Shown here: positions 1 to 11,710 of the stretch, piece after piece
Layout: each line of letters begins with the position of its first letter
Position numbering within the stretch: position 1 is the first letter of the stretch
Source: Cephalotus follicularis
Taxonomy: Eukaryota > Streptophyta > Magnoliopsida > Oxalidales > Cephalotaceae
DNA length: 64,000 nucleotides
Reading direction: 5' to 3'
NCBI GenBank assembly: GCA_001972305.1
Contig: BDDD01001660.1
Coordinates: 191,455-255,454 of the forward strand
The notes under the pieces: generated by a model
Database searches by the model: none
What the model saw: only the letters and a program-made list of their open reading frames with translations
Told to the model about the DNA's origin: nothing
Position numbers and translations under genes: made by a program

Positions 1-91
1 AGTTGTCATCTATTACTTCTTTATCTCTTATTTTGTAATCCCGTCAGTAATGTATCAAGGTATTCTTTTACTCATAGTAATGTAAGAAGGA

Positions 92-130
92 GAGTGCAAG
101 AGTTGCGGCAAGAAGCATCATGAAGATTGT
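92..130 (+). pseudogene. Possible retroviral Gag zinc-knuckle remnant
   Basis: Read in frame, this short stretch gives ECKSCGKKHHEDC, which fits the CX2CX3HX3C zinc-knuckle spacing common in Ty3/Gypsy chromovirus Gag proteins. No open frame continues on either side and no other gag or pol similarity was seen nearby, so it may be chance. If real, it is a tiny remnant of a decayed Gypsy element at the window edge. Confidence 0.22.
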
Positions 131-690
131 AATTTATTATGCTTTACAACTCCTATAAATTGTATGGGATACAACAGATTCTTGTAATAATCCATCCTAG
201 GTTAAAGACCATAGTTATTGCTTTAGGCTCAAAGTAATAACCATTAGTTAAAGTCCATGGTCTACCACTAGTTTTAAATGTATGTGATGCATTTAGTTAT
301 AGTATAAACATGCTATGAAAGATATTCCAACGGTCTCTCCATATTTACCATCTAATTGTCAACTTGACTAATAATGGATTGGCTAAATTAAAGACTCTAA
401 TATCCCTCGAATCAAATATAAAGTCATAACAATATGGACACATCATAGTATCTAGTCGTTGCCTTCCATCATTTTAAGAAATCTAAGACACTGTTGTCAG
501 GTGTAAACAGGCTGGGCTCACCTGGGGGTTTGCATTAGGCTATGACAGGGTTCTTAGGATTCCTTGTGCATGAGATGTACATTGTGATGGATTATTGATC
601 AGATTTGGTTGGGCTCACCCAAGGGGTTTTATCCTTAATCTATCAGTTTGTTTTATGATGGGTTAACTTGAATAGTTGGCGTAGCCACTT

Positions 691-796
691 GTTGGTCTCA
701 CCCAAGTTCCTATGCAACTATAGGCAAAACATAGATTGGGAATGTTGGTCTCACCCAAGGTCCTATGCAACTATAGGCAAAACATAGATTGGGAAT
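691..796. repeat. Two 53-bp tandem repeats
   Basis: Two near-identical 53-bp units lie head to tail (starting at 691 and 744). Each begins 'gttggtctcacccaag' and ends 'acatagattgggaat'. The copies differ by about one base, so the duplication is recent relative to the surrounding sequence. No function is apparent. Confidence 0.85.
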
Positions 797-1199
797 ATCA
801 TGAGATGATATTGGCAAAGAGTTTGCCTAACCCTAAAGGGACATTACACTTGATGGCCTCACCCAAGGTGCAATGAACATGTTTATGGGATTCTGATCCT
901 TACTGGGAAAATAATATATGATAAGATCATTTTTTCTATATTTTTCGTCTCCCTTATTATAGGGTTAAAGAATTCATGCAAAATAGTGGAAAATATTATA
1001 TTAAATGTAAGCCTCGGATATTTTATGTGTACGGTTTGGCGTGTATTTTGCTTGTATTTATATGGTATTGTACAATATTGTACTGATGGATGGCATGGAT
1101 TGTATATGATATATATTATTTTTAACTTTTATGCCTGTTTATGGGTAGTAGAGGTACAGCAGAACCTGATCGTTGTTTGTGAGACATTAGCTTAAAGGA

Positions 1200-1640
1200 G
1201 CCTATTCCAATATATAGGACGTTCAATTCATTCTCAATTCACTTCTCATTTCCTTTTAGAAAGATAGAGTGAGAGTGAGTTAGAGAGAGAGTGGGTGAAA
1301 TCAAGCAAACAAGGAGTCGTTGGAATTGTAGCAGCATATAGAACCTAAAGGGAGAAGCAATCTAAGGATTCAAGCAACATATTCTCCGTTCTCAACCGAT
1401 TTGAGGTGGGTTATACTTATGCTCTGATCTCTTTATATGGATGGATTTATATGGTTTTATGGTTATAGATAGTTGCATATATGCTAGATGGATGGACTAG
1501 GGTAATTGATATGATTAAAAATGGATTAAAAGGGAGATTTGAGTGAAATCGGAGAGTTTGGAGCTTTTTGCCCAATTTCCATTTTCTCTCAATCTAAGGG
1601 TTATGGACACGGTTTTAAATGGTTTTAAAGCTGTTTTTGA
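1200..1640 (+). repeat. LTR-leader-like fragment related to H and N
   Basis: The stretch has a weak TATA-like 'atatatagg' near 1210, a GA-rich leader (1265-1300) and then 'ctcaaccgatttgaggtgggtt' with a possible 5' splice site at 1406. The same phrase ('tcaaccgat..aaggtaggtt' in variant forms) follows the TATA-leader segments of LTRs H (about 19700) and N (about 60668). I infer a divergent relative of that LTR family. Termini and target duplications were not found. Confidence 0.35.
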
Positions 1641-1649
1641 GTTTTACAT

Positions 1650-1940
1650 TGTCAGGACTCGTTCCCGCTAAATCTATGGGACACGTGTCCTGTCGGGGAT
1701 GGCGCTCCTCTTGCCAACAACCCTCTCAAACTATAACTGCCCGAGGAGAAAGCCTGGGCTGGGCGCGCAGCTAACAAGGCAAACGGGGCAGAGGATCCAA
1801 CTCCTCTCCTGCTTGTGTCCCAGCATAATTTAACCAAAGCTTCAAAACGTGCCGCATCACTTATGCCCGAGGAGAACACCCACATGCTCCTCACGAGATC
1901 ACTTAACTTATCGCGTAAAAGCATGCCCACATGCTCCTCT
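1650..1940. repeat. Unidentified repeat fragment
   Basis: The sequence starts with an LTR-like 'tgtcaggactcgttcccgct' and contains a repeated phrase 'cccacatgctcctc' (about 1871 and 1925). It ends abruptly where similarity to the E element begins (about 1941). The antisense ORF across it (1652-1930) resembles no family I know. It is probably a truncated LTR. Confidence 0.3.
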
Positions 1941-2387
1941 TTGTGAAGGCACTTTGAGTTTACACCTAAACTAAACTTCTCATAAGTAAAGATGTAATCC
2001 TATAAAGGAAGATATCTCCACCTATTTGGAGTTGGGATGGTGAGAAGAAGATGTTTCTGATCTTTTCTCTCAGTGTGCTTCAAAGCTCTACGAAGCTCAT
2101 CAATGGAGAACCATGCTCACGAAAATGGAGAGGAGAAAAGAGAATAGAGAAAATGCACGAGTGAAGAAGTAAGGACAGAATAGGTGAAGTGTGTTACATA
2201 AGTCGTGCCAAAATATCTTAAGACTTAAGATATCTTCACTCATGAAGACTAGTCAAAGATGTAAATGGACAAAGCATTATGACTCACCGTTTCTCTCCAA
2301 TAATCCCCATATTTGGTCGGCCACTAAAGAAGCAAATGGCGTCGGGTGCATGCCCAAATACAAGGGACAATTGCAAATGACTATTCA
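1941..2387 (-). mobile_element. E1 LTR fragment, left part (split by element A)
   Basis: This is the reverse complement of about 51857-52305 with high similarity, including the TATA-containing stretch and the phrase about rapid change from 'gtctttgactag' to 'ttatataacacac'. It therefore belongs to the same LTR family as E2, in the opposite orientation. Element A cuts it at 2387/2388; the remainder resumes at 16737. The copy is truncated near 1941, short of the LTR end that E2 shows at 52818. Confidence 0.75.
2383..2387. repeat. Target-site duplication of element A, left copy (ATTCA)
   Basis: ATTCA directly precedes the TG terminus of the left LTR and matches 16732-16736 after the right LTR. 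Five bases is the usual duplication for these integrases. Confidence 0.85.
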
Positions 2388-3696
2388 TGCAACACCCTCG
2401 AAGGTGAGAGCCCTTACAGGTCATAATACATAACACATCTAAACACGAACTCAAAGCCTAATCTTATCTTTATTCAAAATACGTGGTGGTCTAAGACATA
2501 ATACAAAAACATATCATAATCTGAAAACATAGTATGAAAAACTTTAACATAATCTGAATCTAAAACCATAATCTGAGATCAAATACTGTTCAAAAAGCTG
2601 GCCTAAACATGACCATAAAATAACAGAAACAAAACATGATCGATTCGTAGGCGATCCTCAGACACAAGGTGGATATCTCTCTCACACATTTCCCCAATGC
2701 TCCTGAAAACCTGCCGCATGGAAACAAAAACGCGGCTGAGCAAACCTCAGCATGGATAAGCAAAGTAAAACAGTAAAGGGACATTTAAAAGATAAACCAA
2801 AGTATCCGAAATATTCTTTAATAATATAAAGCAGAATATTTAAATAAAACTGTTATAAAATCTTCATAACCTTCCGAAAAGCATAGAACCAAAATTTTCA
2901 TAACTTTATCTGATTTCATAATTCCATAACAGAGACCTGATGTACATAAATATAAATGCAAGGAGTTCGTGAGGCCCACATGCTCTGACGGAAAGACGTG
3001 TACGGCACTACACAATCAATCCCAAATCTGAATCTGAATCAGATAATAACTAGAGTCGACTCATACGCCTCAAAAGGATCCATACCCTACCCTCACGATA
3101 TATATAGAGAGACGTCGTAGACCGATCACACCGCCACGGTAGGTGTCATGTCCTTCGTGCCAAAGGAACATGCCTATGAGACCTCATAGGTAAGTTTTTC
3201 TCTGTATGTTATCATGCCAAAATATTGTTTTGTTCTAAAACAATTTAAAACAAAAACAGATTTTCTAAACAATTTCTGAATATATCTGAAATCAAAATCT
3301 TATCCGTATCTGAAATTAACATACTTCCTAAAGTGGAAGCCATATCCATTTATCATATTTTCGATAGTGAAAACTATGTTCGTTCAACATATTTTCGATA
3401 GTGAAAATCATGCACAGATTATAAAATCAGTAATATTAATCTTGGTAATAAAACAGATTTTACTCAAAATAAAACCGAATATCCAACAACGAAAATTCCA
3501 TTTCAATAAAATCGGAGAATAGCCAAGAATAATAAATATCCGTACCTTAGCCATTCGAATAATCTAAACAAATCCGAATAGGAAACAAAAGCAAACAAGG
3601 AGTACTCTAATCTCCACAATGGATGATATCAATACCCTAATCAGATTAATCCAATCATTACCACCATGTACAAGACAAAAATATCAAACCGCCAAA

Positions 3697-3970
3697 ACAA
3701 AGCGTCGACGTGCATGTCAAAAGCGTTGGCGCTTAACATAGGCGTCGAAGGTTTTGACCCAACAAATAACCAAGATATAAAACAAAGCATCAAAGAACAA
3801 TACAGCAAAACAGGACATAAGCGTCGACGTTTAACTAAAAGCATCGAGGTTTGGGCCATAAGCGTCAACGGATAAACAAAACAGTCAACGCTTACTCACA
3901 TGCATGGCCTTTAAAAACAGACTTTACACACACAAGCGTCGACGCTTACAATAGGCATCGACATTTTACG
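3697..3970. repeat. Array of AAGCGTCGACGCTT-type palindromes (A, 3' LTR, part 1)
   Basis: About ten variant copies of aaGCGTCGACGctt (for example near 3699, 3820, 3936) are spaced some 15-40 bases apart with unrelated spacers. The consensus is self-complementary around TCGA; many copies have C-to-T or G-to-A changes such as gcatcgacg. The other LTR carries the corresponding array at 15395-15684. Function unknown. Confidence 0.75.
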
Positions 3971-4749
3971 TCGAAAACATGAAAAACAGTTACAGAAAAT
4001 CAGTTGAAAACCATGGCTATAATCCTATTTTCTCTTACACATCATGAAGCAGTGGTATGTATAGATTCTAAAACATGTTTCCTTTGATACTAAATGAACA
4101 TACACGATATACAAGGTACATATACATATCAACAACAACTTTGAAGATATATTTTCTGATATCTTAGCATTTTGCATGGATGAACACAAATCTAGTTTTT
4201 CTTCAACTGTTAGTCATAAAACGATAGTAGTATGTAAGTTCGAAAACATGGCTTTCATGGTTGTAAAATACCATTATAACATTTCAGATAAACAAAGACA
4301 TATAGATTATAGGTTGATCATAGTAACAATAATTTTCAAAATATATTTTTTGGTTCTAGTTATTCTTAAACAGATTTTGTATATGACAAGATATAACCAT
4401 GTTTTGATCATTCTACAACCCTCTAATTTACAAAACAGTAATAAAATGGTAACAATGAAAACAGTAGTATGACATACCTTCAAATAATGCAAACAGATGA
4501 TGAGAGAATGTATGAAAAATGGCTGCCGAGTTTTGAAACGAAAATGCAGGTGTAGTGGTTTTTAAAACAGTTGAAGACGTGTAAGTTAAATGCTGAAATC
4601 GTTGGCTTAATGGAAAAATCGGTGGATTAACAACTTTCCTTTCATGCCAAAAACGCGTCCAACCAACAAGGAAAACGGATGAACTAAAAATGGCAAGAAT
4701 CTCTTCTTCCATACAAAGCCACCGTCCAAACAGATAAGGAAAACCAGAC

Positions 4750-4886
4750 ATAAGCGTCGACGTTTAAGGCAAGGCATCGATGCTTACACCTTTAAAGCCA
4801 AAGGCATCGACGTGTTTCATCTCAAAAGAACTATGTCAACTCAACGCCAAAGTGTCGATGTTTCTAATGAAGGCGTCGACGCTTAA
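4750..4886. repeat. Array of AAGCGTCGACGCTT-type palindromes (A, 3' LTR, part 2)
   Basis: Five further copies (aagcgtcgacgttta, aaggcatcgatgctta, aaggcatcgacgtg, aaagtgtcgatg, aaggcgtcgacgctta) occur close to the U3-side end of the LTR. The counterpart is 16466-16605 in the 5' LTR. Confidence 0.75.
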
Positions 4887-5013
4887 CGCCCAGAAAATAA
4901 TAACAAAGAATTTTCAAAATAAAGTTAAACGGTCCAATCAACATAGCATAAAACAGAAGACATACACATAACATATAACGATAAACACGTAAGCATAGAA
5001 ACGGGGTATGACA

Positions 5014-5036
5014 TCCACACCCCATAAAAAGGGATT
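5014..5036 (-). promoter_or_regulatory. Polypurine-tract region of element A
   Basis: On the minus strand the bases next to the 3' LTR read ...ATCCCTTTTTATGGGGTGTGGA|TGTCATACC. The G-rich TGGGGTGTGGA immediately before the LTR TG is at the place where the plus-strand primer of LTR retrotransposons forms. It is preceded by the phrase 'gggacgaaat' found at the same spot in other plant chromoviruses. Confidence 0.65.
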
Positions 5037-5066
5037 TCGTCCCGAAATCATAACCATACACATACC

Positions 5067-6598
5067 TTATTCAAACAAACGAGGATATTCCTCCCAAACG
5101 TGCTCCTCCAATTCCCACATAGCCTCACTCTTTGGATGGTTCTTCCACAAGACCTTGACAAACGGAATGGTCTTGCTACGAGTAACCCTTTCCTGTCTAT
5201 CCATAATAGCTCCAGCCTCCTCATCGTAAGATAAATCCTCTCGAATGCTGTCCAAAGGATAGAGAACCACGTGCAAGGGATGATACCGATAACCCCTCAG
5301 TAAGGACACATGGAACACATTATGGACATGAGATAACTGCGGAGGCAAAGCTAACCGATAAGCTACTGCTCTAACCTTTTCTAGAACATCAAAGGGTCCT
5401 ATAAACCGAGGATTCAACTTTCCTTTTAATCCAAACCAACGGACTCCTTTCCAAGGTGAAACCTTCAAAAACACATGTTCACCTGCTTTGAACTCCAAGT
5501 CCCTCCGATGTTTGTCTGTATAACTCTTCTGTCGGGATTGAGCTACCTTCAATCTTTCCTAGCTATAGTCACCTTATCAGTAGTGATCTGAAGTAGCTCG
5601 AGTCCTTCAATAATTCTTTCTCCAACCTCATCCCAACAAGTCGGAGCTCGACACTTCCTCCCATACAATGCCTCAAACGGTGCCATCCGAATACTAGCAT
5701 GTCAACTGTTGTTATAGGCGAACTCCACCAAGCTCAAATATTCATCCCAGTTTCTAGTCCACTCCAAAGCACAAGATCTCAGCATGTCCTCTAAAGTCTG
5801 GATGGTCCTCTTAGACTGCCCATCTATCTGTGGGGGGAAAGCTATACTGTAATTGAACCACGTGCCCCATGCCTTTTGAAACCCCTTCCAAAATCTAGAA
5901 GTGAAATGGAGATCCCTATCCGAAACAATGGATACCTGTGTCCCGTGAAGTCTCATTATCTCCTGCTGGAAAACCTCCGCCAATTGGTCCACAGAGAAAT
6001 CTTCTTGAATAGCCAAGAAGTGAGCCGATTTGGTCAATCGATCCACCACTACCCAAATAGCATTATTCCTTCTGAATGTTCTTGGCAAACCGGTAACAAA
6101 ATCCATCGAAATACTCTCCCATTTCCAAACAGAAATCTCCAAGGGCTGTAACAATCCACCGGCTCACTGATGTTCGATCTTGACCTACTGACAAACCAAA
6201 CACCTCCCAACATACTCTGCTACATCCCTCTTCATTCCATTCCACCAAAAATTCTTCTTCAACCCTCTATACATTTTTGTAGAACCAAGATGTACGGAGA
6301 ACGGAGAGTTGTGCGCCTCTTACAAAACAGCATCTCTGATTTCAGGATCAGCCGGCACACATAACCGTCTACCCAACCAGATAACTCCATACTCATCCAC
6401 ACGAAACTCTAACTGCTTACCTTCATCCACATTCTGTGCTAAGGCCCATAAATCACCATCATCACTTTGAGCCTCCTTAATCCGAGATATAAGAGTAGGT
6501 TCTATGTTCATACCGGCAACAAAACCTCCAGAACCCCGAACAAACAAATTCAAGTCAAAATGCTCCATATCTGATATCAACTGCGGCTGAGTAAGCAA
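5067..6598 (-). pseudogene. Element A integrase with C-terminal chromo-type region (broken)
   Basis: This encodes the pol C-terminus, which joins element cDNA into chromosomes. Reading right to left there is an N-terminal region (6598-6320), then the catalytic core (6154-5702) with MDFVTGLP around the first Asp and SDRD around the second. Last comes a C-terminal segment (5552-5067) with the [18 protein letters not shown] core typical of Gypsy integrases and a chromodomain-like tail ([16 protein letters not shown]). The conserved QSER motif reads QSKR at codon 5810-5812, replacing the expected catalytic Glu with Lys. The open frame is cut by stops between 6320 and 6154 and between 5702 and 5552. 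It is non-functional, but family assignment is firm. Confidence 0.88.
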
Positions 6599-6639
6599 AG
6601 CCGCTACACTCCCAGAACTCTTCCTACTAAGAGCATCAG

Positions 6640-7891
6640 CTACCCATTAGCCTTACCGGGGTGGTACTGAATATTCACATCATAGTCCTTCAGAAGCTCC
6701 AACCATCTTCTCTGACGCATGTTCAACTCCTTCTGCATGAAAATGTACTTGAGACTCTTGTGATCAGTGAAAATATCACAAGTTTCTCTGTACAGATAAT
6801 GCCTCCAAATCTTCAACGCAAAAACCACAGCCGCCAACTCAAGGTCATGTGTAGGGTAATTCACTTCATAAGGCTTAAGCTGTCTGGAAGCATAAGTTAT
6901 AACATGACCATACTGCATCAGTACACATCCCAAACCCTTCTTGGAAGCATCGTTGTAAAGCTAGAATCCACCTGACCCAGATGGCAAACGAAGAATCGGT
7001 GCGGACACAAGACCATTCTTCAACTTCTCAAAGCTTGCCTCTCGTTCATCATTCCATACAAAATTTGCCCCTTTTCTCATAAGATGCGTCAATTGTAAGG
7101 CTATCGAGGAAAAACCTTCTACAAACCGCCTGTAATAACCAGCCAAACCCAGAAAGCTCCTGACCTCCGTCACTGTAGTAGGCCTCGTCCATTTGGTAAT
7201 AGCCTCAACCTTAGCAGGATCCACATTAATACCTTCTGTTGTAACCACGTGGCCCAAGAATGCCACCTGCTCCAACCAGAACTCACACTTCAAAAACTTC
7301 GCATATAGCTAATTCCCCCTCAAAATACCCAGCACTATACGAAGTTGTTCTTCATGCTCTTCTCTTGACTTTGAATACACCAAGATGTCATCGATAAATA
7401 CAATCACAAATCTATCCAGAAATTCATGAAACACCTAATTCATCAAATCCATGAAGACTATCGGCGCATTAGTAAGTCCGAATGGCATCACCAGAAACTC
7501 GTAATGCCCATATCGTGTGCGGAAAGCAGTCTTGGGTACATCCCCATCCTTTTACCCGTAGCTGATGATATTCAGACCTCAAATCGATCTTAGAAAAATA
7601 CCTCGCACCTTGGAGTTGATAAAAAAATTCATCAATCCTAGGCAAGGGGTATTTGTTCCTGATAGTAATCCGATTCAGCTCTCTGTAGTCTATGCATAGC
7701 CTCATAGAACCGTCCTTCTTCTTAACAAACAGAACGGGAGCACCCCACGGTGAAACACTCGGCTGAATGAAACCCCGATTCTGCAATTCTTGCAACTTCT
7801 CCTTTAACTCCTGCAATTCTAACGGTGCCATCCTAAATGGTTCCTTGGATATAGGTCCCGCCCCAGGAATGAGTTCAATGGTAAACTCCAC
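6640..7891 (-). pseudogene. Element A reverse transcriptase and RNase H (broken)
   Basis: The RT starts with [13 protein letters not shown] and [17 protein letters not shown], continues with [21 protein letters not shown], and its catalytic FIDDI lies near 7390 in a different frame. A frameshift near 7555 and at least two stops follow before the frame is recovered at 7293 ([16 protein letters not shown]). RNase H (6933-6640) shows [20 protein letters not shown] and [11 protein letters not shown]. These enzymes would copy genomic RNA into cDNA in virus-like particles. The damage is spread along the region, which suggests age rather than one event. Confidence 0.88.
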
Positions 7892-7894
7892 TTC

Positions 7895-8390
7895 CTATTG
7901 CGGTGGCAATCCAGGTAACTCCTCCGGAAATACATCAGAAAACTCTCTAACAACAGGATAGTCCTCAAGGCGAGGCTCATCCCTAGAGACATCCTTCACC
8001 ACAGCTAAGAATCCCTCAACGCCCTTAGACACCAACTTCTGAGCCTTCAAAGAAGAAATAATCTTTACATCTTTCTTTAGTTGCAAACCCTGATACACAA
8101 AATCAGGTCGATCCACACCCAAAAAAAAAATCCTCCGAGCGTGACAATCAATCGTGGCACGATGGCAATCCAACCAATCCATGCCAAGAATCATGTCGAA
8201 ATCATGCATATCGATTGGGAGAAGGTCCGCCTCACGAACTTTATCATCAAAAGAAATAGGGCAACAACTAGAGTACTTAGATATCACAACAGATGTCCCC
8301 ATACGGGTCGAAAGAACCAGAACTGGATCCAGAGACAAAGATGGCACCCCAAGATGGTGAACAAACGATATCACTACCACAGAGTGAGTC
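7895..8390 (-). pseudogene. Element A protease, C-terminal part, cut by insertion C
   Basis: The segment encodes STHSVVVISFVHHLGVPS, then ILGMDWL, the usual protease and linker motifs of plant chromovirus pol, ending at LPGLPPQ just before RT. The catalytic Asp-Thr/Ser-Gly side lies beyond insertion C, at about 12619-12640, where the minus strand reads VLYDTRS. The solo LTR therefore sits inside the active-site motif. An in-frame stop at 7892-7894 separates it from RT. Confidence 0.8.
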
Positions 8391-8395
8391 GATCT
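8391..8395. repeat. Target-site duplication of C, left copy (GATCT)
   Basis: GATCT precedes the TG terminus of C and is repeated at 12614-12618 after its CA terminus. Confidence 0.85.
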
Positions 8396-8913
8396 TGAAA
8401 GTCCTACATGGTAACTTTTAATTAATAAATTTGTTTGCGGAAAAGACAAATTAAACTATGGATATAAACAAGCACACAAAAACAATCAAACAATTACAAA
8501 TAATAAAGAGAGAGAGTTAGAGAGAGTGCAAACGATTTTATAGTGGTTCGGCAAAATCCGTGCCTACGTCCACTTTCTCAAGAACACCTTTGGATTCCAC
8601 TAGAGACCACTAGCAACCTTTGATTTCGACTTGCGGGTGCAAATCAAAGAAAACCACCTTACACTTGATTTACCACCTTTGATAATCCTACTAAGGGTTC
8701 ACTCCCCTTGATTATCTTACGAAGGAATCACTCCTCTCTTTTACAATGAAAGATATATGGATGGTTTTGTGTTTACAATAACCTCTTAAAGGTTGGATAT
8801 GAAAGTGATATCTAGTTACAAGCTTTTGATATGAAAATGTAAACTATAGCTTGATGTTCTTTTCTTTGTAGATGTGCAAGTTGAGCTTTTGAGATTGGAT
8901 GTTCAAAGTCACA

Positions 8914-8918
8914 TTGAT
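8914..8918. repeat. Target-site duplication of D, left copy (TTGAT)
   Basis: TTGAT precedes D and is repeated at 12093-12097. Confidence 0.85.
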
Positions 8919-9085
8919 TGTAATATCTCGTTTTTCCGTATAGAATTTTTGGACCTTTTCGATCTGTTTCGTTTGGGCTGTCGATTTTTTTCGGTTTGTG
9001 GACTGCCCATTTTTCGGTTTGTTTTGCTTTTGGCTAGGCTAAGCGGGTTTTGGCCTTAGTCTAGTGGGTTTTGATATTAAGTCCA

Positions 9086-9095
9086 TGAATATATA
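9086..9095 (+). promoter_or_regulatory. TATA-like promoter element of LTR D
   Basis: 'atatataaaa' sits about 170 bases into the LTR and about 90 bases before a (CT)-rich leader (9184-9240), the usual arrangement of a plant LTR promoter. No experimental support. Confidence 0.5.
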
Positions 9096-11394
9096 AAACA
9101 ATTTTAGCTTTTTATTTATTTGTTAAAAAACCATTTTCAGCATTTAAAACAGTCAAAACAACCCTATTTTACATTAAAAATTGCTTTCTCTCTCTCTCAT
9201 TCTCTCTCTCCCGCCGTCTCTCCTGTTCTCTCTCCCCTTTCACCCGCTGTCATCGGCGTCAGTGCTGATATGGCACCGGCGAAGGCACCGGTCAAACCCC
9301 CACAGTCTCCTGAGTCCACCGGACCCAACCCCTATGCCGGACAACGTCTCCTTCGGCGTGCGCGACGTGTTCTCTCCCCGCCACTGTCGAACGCCATAGC
9401 TCTGTCTTCGGTGATCGTCACGACAAGCCAAGGTCATATTCGGCATCCTGGCATCGAGATGAAGCAAACCCGACCGGTCCTGACCCTTGGCGACTCCAGA
9501 AAAGCAGATCGGCGACATAGTCAACCGTGGTCAAAGGCGTCTGTTCCAGCGAAATATGGCAGGTTCATGGCAAACGCGCCCTGGATATGTGATCCCCGGC
9601 CTCATAAGCTCCAGATCAGACCCTCAGTGCGTCTGACCGGCGACGCGTGATAGACACGCGCCCGCCAGTGGCGGCGCGTGAGCCCACGCATGGCTGTCTC
9701 CGGTGACACTTTTTTTGGACAGTTTCTGACTCCACTCTTCGCATAGGTGTGATCCATTCCAGTTCCGCGATGTGATTATCGCTCTGTGCTCCGTTTTGAC
9801 TGCTTTTAAACTCTGAACCCTACTCCGTTAAATTCTGTTTTCGGTTGAATTATGTATTTCTGTAATCGTTTTACGATATTATGAGCCGAATTAGTATTAT
9901 GATTCGAGATTGGATAACTTGGACTTACCTTAGTGAATTCAAAAATATGTTTAGATGAGACTTCTGCGAATTGGACGTATTAAACCTATTATTACCTTTT
10001 ATGGTCATGATCAGTGTACATTGACCCATGAGTTGAGGTCTGATTTTATTTCAAGTCCTTATGAGAACGATTTTATTTCTGTTAGATATTTGCAACAAAC
10101 GATGAGCGGTCTAGAGAAGTCTCGATACATATTCTTGAGTTTGTTTTGGTGATCGCATGAGGAACGGATAACTCTTTCTTTGATACCCTCCTACTGGTTT
10201 GTTAAGGAATAAATTTCAGCTCTATCTTTCGTTATTGTACGGATTCTCTTTGCTTTGGATTTCTCTGTCGGTTTTGTTTAAATGAATTCGGTTTTATTTT
10301 TTTTTGTACGGATGTTTCGTTCCTTGATATCTCCTTCGGTATTGTTGGGATAAATTCGATTTTGTTTTAGTAAATGAAGTACAGATGTCCTCCTTTATTG
10401 GCTATCCTTCTGATTTTATTTGAGATAATTTCAGATTCTGTATTTGGTATGGATCTCATTTCTTGGTTATCATCGATAAGTTTTTGATTGAATAAAACCC
10501 GTTTTATTGCCGAATGGATATGTACGGATTTCTATCGTTTCCTTGGCTTTCTGATTTGATCGTAATAAATTCAGTTTCTGTCTTGGAAGTACAGATACTT
10601 CGTTCCTTGATACACTCTTATGGTTTTATCAAAATAAATCAGTTTTGCTTTACGTTATGCTTCTTCGTTTATGAAATTGATAATGTTTTATGGTTTTGAC
10701 ACGTTTCAAAAATAAAGTTGGTTTGACATTTTAAATGATTCCGACTTTATACATATGATATGAAATGATACGATATGTTATGAAATGTATGTTATGATAC
10801 CGTTGTAAGCGGTTTTCTGATATGTTTTGTGAAAGCATATTTTATGTGATTTTAAATTGATTTTGATAAATCAATATTTTTGAAATGAATACTGAGTATT
10901 GTACCCACCTATGGGGCGTACCATAGGCACGTCGTGGGGCTGGCACGGGGACGTGACACTTCCGTAGCGGTGTGATTAGTCTACGGCATCTCTGAGTGTT
11001 ATGAATAAATCTCATGAGGTGGATTTATGGATCCGCTATGTATGATAGAGGCGTATGAATCGATTCTAGTTTATGTTATGTGATATGAGGTGTGATCAGA
11101 TATGTGATCTGAGGTGTGATCGGATATGTGAGAATTGATTGTGCAGTGCCGTACACTTCAATTCTAGTGGGCATGTGGAATTAGCTACTCCCTTGCCAAA
11201 TTTATGTTATGTGATATGTTATATGGCTCAGTATGAAACTTATGTTTTGAAAAGTTTGTCATACGTTTTGAAAGTTATGGATTTGATTTTTATGAAAGTT
11301 CATATGTGATTTCAAAGAATGTTTAAACTGATATATTGCTTAAGATTTCTGTTTTGAGTTAACTTTGAAATCTTACTGCTTTCAAATTATCGTT

Positions 11395-11710
11395 TATCGT
11401 TTACTACTTTGTTTTGTTCCATAAATTGTTCTATTCTGTTTCGTAGAGTGTTTCGTTTCATAAAATGTTTTGTACTGTATCGTGTTTGTTTCAGATACTG
11501 TATTGAGCATGATATTGTTTTGTTTCGGATACTGTTTCGTTTTGGTAAACTGCTTTGTTTCAGATACAGTTTGTTTCGTTCTGTTATGATTCGTAACTAT
11601 TTTGTTTTGTTTCATAACCGTTCTGTTTTGATTCGTATCTGTTTTGATTCGTAATTATGTTGTTTCGTAATTATTTTGTTTCATAAACTGTTCATAAACT
11701 GTTTTATGAT
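11395..11710 (+). repeat. Degenerate T-rich short-period repeat in D
   Basis: The stretch is built of short variants of 'gttttgtttcgta', 'gtttcataa' and 'gtttcagatactg'. It has no reading-frame meaning; ORFs on both strands across it are products of the repetition. Confidence 0.6.

Larger units (their letters stand above)
1..1199. other. Unassigned AT-rich intergenic/repeat DNA
   Basis: No convincing gene is visible. Several short runs share the phrase 'ggtctcacccaag' or 'gggctcaccc' (about 515-535, 610-630, 690-710, 744-760, 860-875), so this looks like repeat-derived DNA with an internal minisatellite. The 69-codon ORF at 986-1195 has no recognisable domain and AT-rich composition, and I do not consider it a gene. 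A possible Gag zinc-knuckle trace at 92-130 is listed separately. Confidence 0.4.
2388..5013 (-). repeat. 3' LTR of element A
   Basis: About 2.6 kb, starting TGCAACACCCTCG and ending CGGGGTATGACA on the plus strand (TG...CA; inverted for the element). It matches 14052-16731 along its length with scattered substitutions and small indels. Two internal arrays of AAGCGTCGACG-type palindromes lie at about 3697-3970 and 4750-4886. ORFs called inside it are noncoding shadows. Confidence 0.92.

Noticed and set aside
1652..1930. 92-codon minus-strand ORF as a host gene
   Set aside because: No domain; overlaps a repeated phrase and a truncated repeat.
3666..3875. Small basic ORFs rich in Arg in the LTRs of A, K and G
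   Set aside because: They are translations of the palindrome arrays (GCGTCGACG reads as Arg/Asp/Val in several frames), present on both strands without coding features.
9120..9650. 176-codon ORF after the TATA of LTR D
   Set aside because: Covers the CT-rich leader and GC-rich part of the LTR; composition explains it and no family is recognised.
9200..9720. Host CpG-island-like promoter
   Set aside because: The GC-rich block lies inside solo LTR D bounded by a perfect target duplication.
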